A DNA stretch of 64,000 nt from Rosa chinensis (lineage: Eukaryota > Streptophyta > Magnoliopsida > Rosales > Rosaceae). Positions within the stretch are counted from its first letter, which is position 1; each line of letters opens with the position of its first letter. This document shows, one piece after another, positions 55,702-64,000 of this stretch. Both the position numbers and the translations under genes were made by a program. The notes below the pieces were generated by a model. That model was not told the DNA's origin, searched no databases, and worked only from the letters and a program-made list of their open reading frames with translations. Location of the stretch: the NCBI RefSeq assembly GCF_002994745.2, contig NC_037093.1, positions 42,512,384 through 42,576,383 of the forward strand, written 5' to 3'.

Positions 55702-55925
55702 GAGCAAGTTCACCCGTTGGGTCACCTACTATTCACTGCTTTTTAGTGTATATTTTCATTCTCTGGGTCACGAAATACACTGTGCAGGTCACCATGGTGA
55801 CCCAGAACACTGTACAAGATGACCCAGGGCACGAAATACACTGTGCTCGTGACCCAGAGGGTGAAATTAACACTAAAAAGCAGTGAATAGTGGGTGACCT
55901 GATGATCCAACGGGTGAACTTGCTC
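55702..55925. mobile_element. Foldback Harbinger/Tourist-like MITE, 224 bp, TTA TSD
   Basis: GAGCAAGTTCACCCGTTGG on the left and its complement on the right are flanked by TTA (55699-55701, 55926-55928). The two halves are complementary over nearly their whole length (CACTGCTTTTTAGTGT, CTCTGGGTCACGA), so a transcript would fold into a long hairpin. Located upstream of the NIP gene. Confidence 0.88.
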
Positions 55926-55929
55926 TTAG

Positions 55930-58900
55930 AGCTACATTTGGGAAAGTTCAGATCTCGAATTTGTATCCGAATTAAAAGAATCGACAGTATCATTTTTGGT
56001 AAAACTAGAAACAATTTTTTTTTTTTTTTTTAAGCTAGAGCTCTCGTCAGGGCTAAAAACAGTAGTTCTGTTAACCTAACTGACTTGTTGAAGAAAACTA
56101 ACAGTGTGTTTGGATAAGGGACTACATGGAGGGAGATGACTTTTCGCGGGGATGAAATCCCTGACCACAAGTCCCTTGTTTGCCAAAAAAAATCCATAGG
56201 GATTTTAAGAGAGGGATATTAGGAGGGATCTTTATTAACGAGAATTCCGCCTCTTTATGTGTTTATTATAGTACTTGAAAGTTCTTCAATTCTTCCTATG
56301 CTTTTCTTTATCAATTTTGATGCGATTGTACGTTCTGGGTTTTCTGGGTTGTGTTTAAGGCTTCGTGCGTATTGCTATTGATCAAAACAGAGCTTTAACT
56401 ATCTATAGTATCTGTAATGGGTTTGTTTTCCATTGTTTAGTTTCGTTTTAGTCTTAGCAGCTCTGCATAACTGGGTTTGAGTCTCTGTATTTTCATATCT
56501 GTCTTGATATTGGTTTATGGAAAGTTAAGAATTGAGATGGGTATTTGATGGGTTTGGGCTGAGTGTGAGTATTTCTTGAGATTGAAATACATATGCATCT
56601 GTTCTGATCCTTTTGTCTTTGCTGATTCATCTAGAATATATGGCACAAAGGACTCAATCAGCAAGCTAGTGTCAGACTCAATTTTCAGTAGATTTACTAG
56701 TAATCTTCTCGCTCTGTAGTGAAATCCATACATTTCTGAAAAAAGACAGTGCTACTGTCTACATTTTGGTTTAAATGCTTTTCAGTTTCTGAGTTCATTC
56801 TCGACGAGGTATGCGTAATTTAATCAAATGTATAATCGAGAAAAAGAACTAGAAGTCATTTTTAAACAGAGAATGCTCGAGTAGATAGCTGAAATGTTTT
56901 AATGAAAACATTTATATTAATATTCTTTAGATTACTCATTCAAACCTTTCATTCTGTATTTGTAGGTTGTGGAGCCCGTAGTTCCGGTTATTTTTCAACA
57001 CACAAAGGCAACCACTTCCATATAGAGAAACAGGTTAGCAGCCTCTCAAATTTAGATTAGTTTCTATTTGACTTCAGATACTGCAATCTGTGGATTTGGA
57101 CTAAATGTCAGTAGGTTTGATAGATGCTCCTTCTGAAATTCTCTCTGTCACGAACTATAGTTTTCCACTTTTACCAACCGCAAACAAATACATATATAAG
57201 TTGTTCATATGGACCTAACTCTTCATAGTCTTATCATGTCTTTTTGTTTAACTGTGGTTTGTTTGTTTGTTTTTTCACCTTTTGTTATCCGTTACCTTGG
57301 TCTGCACTTGTTAACAAGGTGCTTCTGTTGTAACTCTTGCAATGCCATCATCATCTTTTAACTTTTTGTTTGCTTCTAGGATTCTTTGATATATGAATAG
57401 TGTGGAGCTCAGTGACAGATATTCTTTGCTAGGGTGGTTTTTTTCTTTTGCCATTGTTTGTTTTCTATACTAGAGTTTAAGTCTGACGTTTTTTAAACTC
57501 TGCCAAAATCAATTATGTTTGCCGTTAATATCATTTCATTTATTGACAGTAGCCATCTGGTGAATTTATACTACTGAATTTTTTTCTACAACCTTTTTCC
57601 TACACTTTCCCTTTGAGAGTCATTTATCTTACATGACATGCACTTTTTTGTATGGACTTCCCTTTTCGACTTATCTTTTCTCCTCTCTTGTCTTCCATTA
57701 AAGGGGACCAAGAACGAGCAGAAAAGAAAAACTAGTTACCCAGCGATATCTTGCTGGAGAGATATCTATCAAAGAAAAAAAAAATTCTCTGTGGCTATAG
57801 TAAGAATTTGGTTGGCATTTACTTCTAAATCAAATTATCTGTATTCTCATTAACATGGAAAGGTGATTAACTAGGAGACTCGATCTATCAAATTTCTTTT
57901 GCCTTCTTATGGTCTCAGATTCTTCTTAGTGGGTTCTGAATGGGAAAACTTAAGACCACAAATTAAGCATCTTGTTTGAGCTGAGCAGGTTTAGGTGTGT
58001 GTGTGTGTATATTACAGAAATTAAGATGCTTGTAACATATATAAATGTATATAGACGCATTGGCTGTGTGCTTGCCTTGGATGAAATTTGAATGACTAAC
58101 TTTTTCCATGTGCTGTATGGAGTTCTCGTGTTATGTTCAGTCATAGCTTTCTATATTTTCTGCCTGCTTTTCTTCTTGTGATGCATCTCAGTTGGCAAGA
58201 ACTAAATTAATGCAATTCTGATTCACAAAAAGCATTAGACTTTGTGAGTTTCCAAGGATTAGTCTTTGACTTTTCTGTTTCACATCTCTGATTGCATAGT
58301 TTTCAGGTGTTCAATTTATTTACTGACATCTAGAAGCTCAAACTGTTTGTGCACGTGCTCTTTGTTAAATCCATGTCTTGCATATATCTAACGTAGTTCT
58401 TGTTTCCATGGCAGACACATAATGATGCTTCAAAGTATCGCTTCAAGACGATTGCTATAGATTGTGGATTTTTTTTTTTTTGGTCAACTTATAGTTTGTG
58501 GATTAAGAATTGTAAATTAAAGAGTAAATTTCACAATTCAAAATAGCAGAAAAAATATGGATTTACTGTTAATATTGTACGAGAAACAAATATAATTACG
58601 GTGTTGACGGTTTTGAACTAAAAAAGTTTAGACAAAGAATTGTAGGGCTTGACTCTGTAGGGAGCCCTTCCAGAAATTCTCCAAGGCTTTAGGGACAGGT
58701 GGCCATGACTCAATCAAGGCCTTTTTTCTATTTGGTCTGAGGCTCAATCGAGGTCTAAGTTTAGCATCTTTGACAACGAAGCACACTACCCGAAAAATAG
58801 GGGCATGTTTAATCAGGGCCGTACACTCTCCTGCCTGCTTCATATTGTAACTGCAAGATTATCCGACTAGCTAGCTATTTTTCCAATCCAAGATATGTTG

Positions 58901-58980
58901 GACTCATAGTTTTAGTTGAAGGCTCAAACTAATCTCACAGTATATACATCCCTCACTTAACAATTCACTTCCCATCAGAA
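55930..58980. other. Long intergenic region, no gene recognised
   Basis: AT-rich DNA with scattered splice-like words but no frame that resembles a protein family. 56105-56240 (GTGTTTGGATAAGGGACTAC, and TCCCTTGTTTGCC) looks like a decayed MITE. The frames at 57638-57853 (plus) and 58628-58843 (minus) were examined and not recognised. It could hold UTR or intron sequence of an unrecognised transcript. Confidence 0.5.
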
Positions 58981-59111
58981 TTGGGATCGAAAGAGATCAG
59001 CACAAATTGTATTATTGTCCACACAAAAACTACAAAGAGAAACCAGCAAGTACAACTTGAACAATACAATACATGAAATTCAGGACTTCAAACCCCACAA
59101 GTTTTCAAACA

Positions 59112-59984
59112 TTATGGAAAAGCCTGGATAACAGATTGGACAGCATTAATAGGTGTGACCGTGTGTCGGCTAAAGCCAGCTTCCCCAAGAACATATCCCC
59201 ATTCCTTCAAGGTCCTCTCTTTGCCAGTGCTAGTATGGGCCATCATCACCATATCTAGCATCAATCTCACATCGGTTAGCTCGTCTTTGATCTCATCTTC
59301 TTCAATAACAGCTTCCAGAATTATCACCTTCCCTTTGTCCTCAGGAATTGCTTCATTACATTTCTTCAGTATACGGATGCACTCCTCATCTCCCCAATCA
59401 TGAAGGACCCACTAAATAGTAAATACACATAAGAAAAATCAAAACTTACACAAATAATGCTAGATGCCTAGAGGAACGATATTTTCTAAACCGCATTAGC
59501 AAATCATACAGATGATGTAGCTTAGGCATTTATGTTATTAGCAGCGTAAGTATCTTTTAATTTAAAGAATCACACAAAGGGTTAGTTAATGATGGATGAA
59601 AAAAGAAGTTACAAACATATATAAGAGAAGGTATAGCTTGATTACTAAGCAAGATCGAGGACAGTATATAGAGTTATATACTAACCTTGATAATTGCAGC
59701 ATCGGCCTTTGGAATACAATCAAACATGTCTCCTCCAACATTCTCCACTCGATCATTCTCCTCAGCAACAGATACAACATGAGGAAGATCAAAATTGATC
59801 CCTCGAACAATCCAAGGACAGGCCTTAACCAACAATCCTAAAGTAGTTCCATTACCACCACCCACATCTACTATGGTCTCAATCCCATTGAAAACCTCTA
59901 AACAACTCTCAATCAGCGCAGGCAGTGCCAAGCTTGCATCACAAGCCATTGCTTCATTGATAAGCTCGCTGTGACCAGGATTAG
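59112..59984 (-). CDS. Class II plant O-methyltransferase (COMT-like), C-terminal exons
   Basis: Two exons are visible (minus): 59984-59686 and 59411-59112. Exon A starts after an AG acceptor (TTGATCTTACAG) and reads ANPGHSELINEAMACDA, the SAM-binding loop IVDVGGGNGT, FDLPHVV and GDMFDCIPKADAAIIK. Exon B continues WVLHDWGDEE, whose His is the catalytic base of COMT-type enzymes, then VRLMLDMVMMAHTSTGKERT, and ends AVQSVIQAFP-stop. The enzyme would transfer methyl from S-adenosylmethionine to a phenolic hydroxyl in the cytosol; the sequence style is that of flavonoid/chalcone/alkaloid O-methyltransferases. The N-terminal dimerisation domain (about 150 residues) is not seen. A Copia element starts within about 100 bp upstream, so the first exon is either beyond the right edge or lost. 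Confidence 0.85.
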
Positions 59985-60029
59985 CTGTAAGATCAAATAT
60001 GGACATAACACATATCATCATAAAGTAAT

Positions 60030-60462
60030 TGATGATTAGCTTAATATCAATCCTAGTTTAACATGGATACAAACAGTAAATCAATACTAGTGACTTAATG
60101 AATAGTGTATCAATTCATTAAGGATAGTAATCTATTGCTTAGTCTACAAGGAAGGCTACAAGTTGTGATACATTAAGAATCTAACTAGGAAACCTAAACC
60201 GATATGGATAGCTTTAATGGGAAGCTTCTTGAGGTTTAAGTCACCTATATATACAGATGAATTGGTCCCTGATTACTACCGACGTTTTGCATATTGTTCT
60301 GTCCATTGAGAAGCAAGTTGGTAAGTAACAGAAGGCTATATTCAGTGTTCGTGTTTGCAGTTGCATAAGATGGAATCCATGCCAGTAATTGCTGAAGGTA
60401 AGCCTTAATCCCTTTTATGATTGTGTGCATATGTTGTGAGCATGTATATGGTTATTTTATAA
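60030..60462 (+). repeat. 5' LTR of the Copia element (left boundary uncertain)
   Basis: Sequence directly before the primer site, with a TATA-like CCTATATATACAG near 60243. The left end was not fixed because the 3' LTR is outside the window and no clear TG start or target duplication could be chosen. Confidence 0.55.
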
Positions 60463-60463
60463 T

Positions 60464-60475
60464 TGGTATCAGAGC
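60464..60475 (+). promoter_or_regulatory. Primer binding site of the Copia element
   Basis: TGGTATCAGAGC, the initiator Met tRNA type, as in most plant Copia elements. Confidence 0.9.
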
Positions 60476-60522
60476 ATAGGCTCACAAGTATCAAAATCGT
60501 TTTAGGGTTTTGCAAAACAAAC

Positions 60523-60523
60523 A

Positions 60524-60558
<35 letters not shown>
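60523..60558 (+). repeat. Poly-A run in the Copia leader
   Basis: About 34 consecutive A residues, interrupted by nothing visible, 50 bp after the primer site. Confidence 0.9.
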
Positions 60559-60561
<3 letters not shown>

Positions 60562-61155
60562 TTTTTGCTTTACGGACCAAGTCACTGATCAGGTAACTGA
60601 CCATGTAACTGGTCATGTAACTGATCAAGGTAAGTTACTTAAGTCAATTGCTGCATCTGGTTAAATATCAAGTTCACGCTTCCGCTGTGATTTTTAGCAG
60701 CAAATTGGGGAAAAAGCAAAAACAGGTTTTTCTGTGAAATTGATTTCGATTCATAGCATGATAATTGAATTTTGATTGTGCTCAAGAACACTAGTTGCAT
60801 TCCCGGCGTGCGTTAGGTTAGAGTAGATGGTGACCGGATGAAATTTACAATTTCTTGATTGTTCTGTGGTTTCTTGGAATCGAAACAATTTTGATTGTGC
60901 TTGAATATGCATGATGAATTAATTGATGATATGGTATTGTATCTGTGATTGTGTAAAAATTGCATGAAGAACAAAAATCTCCCAGATTTTGTTTACACAT
61001 TATTAAAATTGACAGATACGAGAGCTTAATTTTCTTACAAGGATGAATCTGGGTAGAATATAAAGTTAAAAGCTCATGGGTTTTGTGGTTTTCTGTTGGC
61101 ATAAGTGATTATGATGCACAAAGCATTCTTCATTGATGTTGGCAGAAAACGATGA

Positions 61156-61442
61156 TCAGGTAACTGACCAACTAGTCAGGTCACTGACCAACTAGTCAGG
61201 TCACTGACCATGTAACTGGTCGGGTCACTGACCAAGTAACTGGTCAGGTCACTGACCATGTAACTGGTCGGGTCACTGACCAAGTAACTGGTCAGGTCAC
61301 TGACCATGTAACTGGTCAGGTCACTGACCATGTAACTGGCCAGGTCACTGACCATGTAACTGGCCAGGTCACTGACCATGTAACTGGCCAGGTCACTGAC
61401 CAAGTAACTGGTCAGGTAACTAATCAAGTAACTGATCGAATA
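61156..61442 (+). repeat. 24-bp minisatellite in the Copia leader, about 12 copies
   Basis: Tandem units of the type GGTCACTGACCATGTAACTG plus GTCA, with variants (CAAG for CATG, GGCC for GGTC). A smaller block of the same words is at 60585-60640. Each unit contains the palindrome GGTCA-C-TGACC. The 83-codon minus-strand frame across it is a product of the 24-bp period and not a gene. Confidence 0.92.
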
Positions 61443-61864
61443 ACAAAACTGAAATTGTGTTTTGTGTTTTAAAACTATGCCTCAGTTTTATCTTCCAAAG
61501 AAGTGGTCAAGTATGGTTTTAGAATACAAAACAGCAATATGCGTGCTTGATGAAAATAAATACGGATACTTAGAAATTTTTCTTCTGTCTAAAGATGTGG
61601 ATAAATTTCTTTGGATAACTTGTTTTCATTGAACATGGTATATTGATAAAGAACTCCAGGATGTTATGCTTCTGCTCAAAAGTGTTGCTTAACATTATTT
61701 TTGGTTATGGACTGATATGAATGCAAGTATGGATTGTTTAGGTTTTCTGTATGTTCTTGTTTTGGTTGCTTAAAGCTAAATAAAACACAGAAAACTTAAA
61801 GTTATTTTCTTTACAAATTGAGAACTCACACGAATTTTTGTTTTGCTCCTTAGGTAACTCTTAC

Positions 61865-64000
61865 ATGAACTTGAACAGTGTCTTGATGCTAACTGGAACC
61901 AACTATAGAGCTTGGCTAGATTCTGTAGAAAACTATATGGGAATGCATGAGAATATAGACTATTGCTTTACTGAGGATAAGCCTATAGAGTTGAATGAAA
62001 AGAGCACCAAGAAAGAAACTGACCTTTACAAGAAGTGGCATAGATCCAATAGAATGGCTAAGAATCTCATTCGTACCTCTATGTCCAAGACTGTCAGGGG
62101 AAGTATAGAAGAACCTGAGCTAGCATCAGATTTTCTGGAACTCATAGGTGCTAAGTTTAAAGAAAGTGAAAAGGCAGAAGCAGCTAGACTAACCAAGGAG
62201 TTTCATGATTTGAAGTACATGGATTCAGGGGGAGTTAGAGAACATATTATGAAGATGATCAATATAAATGGCAGACTCAGGGAGCTCTTGATGGGCGTTA
62301 GGGATGAGCAGGTAGTGCATTATGCACTTCATTCCTTGCCTAACAGTTTTAGTCATCTTAGGACCAGTTACAACTCTCAAAAGGGAAACTGGACTTTAGA
62401 TGAACTTATATCCATCTGTGTTGATGAGGAAGCTAGGATCAAGGAAGAAAAAGAACCTGCTACAGCCATAAATCTCATAGAGAAGCCTAAGAAGAAAAAG
62501 CCCCAGAATAAGCTCAAGCCTACCAAAGCCATAACTAAGAGTTCAACAGCTGCAGTGGCCAAGGAAAACAGGCCATTTAGGTTCAAGTGCTACTTTTGCA
62601 AAAGAGTAGGACACATGAAAAAGGACTGCACTGGCTATAAAAATTGGTTAGCCAAAAAGGGTAAGATTTTTTCTAATACAGTTTTTTCTTTAGAAATTAA
62701 TCTTATAAATATTGAACCACAGTCTTGGTGGATAGATTCAGGCTCACCTATTCATATTACTAATTCTTTGCAGGGATTCATAAGGAGCAGAATCCCAAAA
62801 AGTGATGAAGTGAACCTGTGTGTAGGCAATGGCATGAGAGTGGCAGTCAAGGCTATTGGAACCTTAAAGCTCGATCTAGGATTAGGAAAATTGTTAGTTT
62901 TGGATAATGTTTTTTATGTACCTTCCATGAGAAGGAATTTGGTTTCAGTTTCTCTTTTAGTAAAATCTGGTTGTAGACTTGTTATTGATAGTAATGGAAT
63001 TCTTATTTCTAAAAATTCTGTTCAAATTGGTTCTGGTGTTATCTCGAATGATTATTTACAGTTAAGTTGTTCAATGGCTCAACAAGAAATTTTACTTGTT
63101 GAAGATAACACAAACAGTACTAGCACTTTAACAGGTGTTAAAAGAACCAAACTAAATGAAAAGTCTGCATTTTTATGGCATAGAAGACTCGGCCATGTTT
63201 CAAAAGAGAGACTGAAAATTTTGGTGAAAAACAACATCCTAAATGAACTTGATTTTTCTGATCTAACAGACTGTGTTGAATGCTTTAAGGGAAAAATAAC
63301 TAATACTAGAAAGAAGACTGCATATAGAAGCCAAAATTTATTAGAACTCATACACACTGATATATGTGGACCATTTAGGCATCAAACTATCTGTGGGAAT
63401 GTGTATTTTATCATATTCATTGATGACTTTTCTAGATACAGTTATATTTATCTACTTTCAGAAAAGGCACAAGCATTGAAAGCCTTTCAAATCTTTAAGT
63501 CTGAGGTAGAAAATCAACTAGAAAAGAAAATCAAAACAGTAAGGTCAGATAGAGGGGGAGAGTTCTATGGAAAGTACACTGAATCCGGCCAACAAAAGGG
63601 TCCATTTGCCTTGTTTTTGCAAGACAATGGAATTAAAGCTCAATACACAACACCCTATAATCCACAACAGAATGGTGTTGCAGAGAGAAAGAATAGGACT
63701 CTTTTGAACATGGTTAGATGCATGATGTGTACAACTGGTTTGCCTAAATTTCTGTGGGGTGAGGCTTTAAAAACTGCAAATTATATTTGCAACAGAACAC
63801 CTAGCAAAGCCATAGAAAATACTGCTTTTGAGCTTTGGTGTGGCAGGAAACCTAGTCTTCATCACTGTCATGTTTGGGGATGTCATGCAGAAGCTAGGAT
63901 TTATAATCCAAGCTTGAATAAACTTGACCCCAAAACTGTTAGTTGCTATTTTGTAGGTTATCCAGATAAATCTAAAGGCTATAAGTTATATTCTGCTCAT
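61865..64000 (+). CDS. Ty1/Copia polyprotein (Gag-protease-integrase part), open to the right edge
   Basis: From the ATG at 61865 the frame is open for 712 codons to the end of the window with no stop. Gag (residues 1-235) has the UBN2-like pattern (LTGTNYRAWLDSVENYM, FLELIGAKF, LHSLPNSFSHLR). The zinc knuckle is C242, C245, H250 and C255. The protease active site is WWIDSGSPIHITN with D291. The integrase zinc-binding part has H439, H444, C470 and C473 (WHRRLGH, then CVEC). The integrase core shows the D-D-E triad at D499 (HTDICGPF), D562 (RSDRGGEF) and E607 (NGVAERKN). Reverse transcriptase and RNase H should follow outside the window. An undamaged frame suggests a young, possibly autonomous element. 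Its 5' LTR, primer site and minisatellite leader lie upstream. Confidence 0.93.
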   Translation, partial: MNLNSVLMLTGTNYRAWLDSVENYMGMHENIDYCFTEDKPIELNEKSTKKETDLYKKWHRSNRMAKNLIRTSMSKTVRGSIEEPELASDFLELIGAKFKESEKAEAARLTKEFHDLKYMDSGGVREHIMKMININGRLRELLMGVRDEQVVHYALHSLPNSFSHLRTSYNSQKGNWTLDELISICVDEEARIKEEKEPATAINLIEKPKKKKPQNKLKPTKAITKSSTAAVAKENRPFRFKCYFCKRVGHMKKDCTGYKNWLAKKGKIFSNTVFSLEINLINIEPQSWWIDSGSPIHITNSLQGFIRSRIPKSDEVNLCVGNGMRVAVKAIGTLKLDLGLGKLLVLDNVFYVPSMRRNLVSVSLLVKSGCRLVIDSNGILISKNSVQIGSGVISNDYLQLSCSMAQQEILLVEDNTNSTSTLTGVKRTKLNEKSAFLWHRRLGHVSKERLKILVKNNILNELDFSDLTDCVECFKGKITNTRKKTAYRSQNLLELIHTDICGPFRHQTICGNVYFIIFIDDFSRYSYIYLLSEKAQALKAFQIFKSEVENQLEKKIKTVRSDRGGEFYGKYTESGQQKGPFALFLQDNGIKAQYTTPYNPQQNGVAERKNRTLLNMVRCMMCTTGLPKFLWGEALKTANYICNRTPSKAIENTAFELWCGRKPSLHHCHVWGCHAEARIYNPSLNKLDPKTVSCYFVGYPDKSKGYKLYSAH

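Noticed and set aside
58628..58843. 71-codon minus frame rich in basic and aromatic residues.
   Set aside because: No recognisable family, no splice context and no supporting neighbours.
61176..61427. 83-codon minus-strand frame with an 8-residue repeat.
   Set aside because: The 24-bp minisatellite is a multiple of three, so an open repeated frame is expected by chance.
61156..61442. CRISPR-like array or an array of W-box sites.
   Set aside because: Units are contiguous without unique spacers and the genome is a plant; the TGAC cores are preceded by C, not the T of a standard W-box TTGAC.

Overview
This window is nuclear DNA from a flowering plant, almost certainly a eudicot. It is AT-rich, its genes have GT/AG introns, and its proteins are plant-type (an RPAP1/MINIYO homologue, a NIP-class aquaporin, a class II O-methyltransferase, a glycerol kinase relative). 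It is packed with plant transposons: Copia, Gypsy, LINE, hAT, Mutator-like and Harbinger-like. A rosaceous source would fit my impression of several repeats, but I cannot prove the family from the sequence.

Host genes are few. At 1-3075 (minus) lies the 5' part of an RPAP1/MINIYO gene that runs off the left edge. At 53269-55193 (minus) lies a complete five-exon NIP aquaporin gene of 271 residues. At 59112-59984 (minus) lie the last two exons of an O-methyltransferase gene, with a Copia element directly upstream. Broken host genes also occur: rearranged glycerol kinase fragments on both strands (9489-12330), an intron-less damaged HUS1-like retrocopy (18313-18830) and a dead copy of the NIP 5' region (30190-30491).

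The rest is layered mobile DNA. 3.1-9.2 kb holds a 724-bp Mutator-like MITE with a 9-bp target duplication, two LINE-like retroposons and the tail of a Copia element. 13-17.5 kb holds Gypsy spacer remnants and a short-LTR Copia with a broken gag. 19309-25980 is a complete LTR retrotransposon with apparently identical 486-bp LTRs, primer site, polypurine tract and 5-bp target duplication but no recognisable protein gene. 26.7-30.15 kb is a truncated Gypsy 3' end whose LTR carries a 915-bp hAT element.

From 30.2 to 48.4 kb there is a readable stack. The duplicated NIP 5' region received a solo LTR (30571-31383) and an Ac-like hAT transposon (31509-48414). The hAT transposase gene was split by a 12.4-kb Gypsy element (34063-46452) that encodes only Gag and protease, and one LTR of that Gypsy took a 1430-bp Mutator-like element (35741-37170). 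Each layer has its own target-site duplication, so the order of events can be read directly. 48.7-53.1 kb is a cluster of TIR elements plus a 5'-truncated LINE. The right edge (about 60.0-64.0 kb) is a Copia element whose polyprotein frame is open for at least 712 codons and whose leader holds a 24-bp minisatellite.

The strongest leads are the coding-free retrotransposon with identical LTRs, the Gag-protease-only Gypsy, the open-frame Copia with a palindromic minisatellite beside the O-methyltransferase exons, and the nested stack. No CRISPR array, operon or prokaryotic feature was seen, and no rRNA or convincing tRNA gene.
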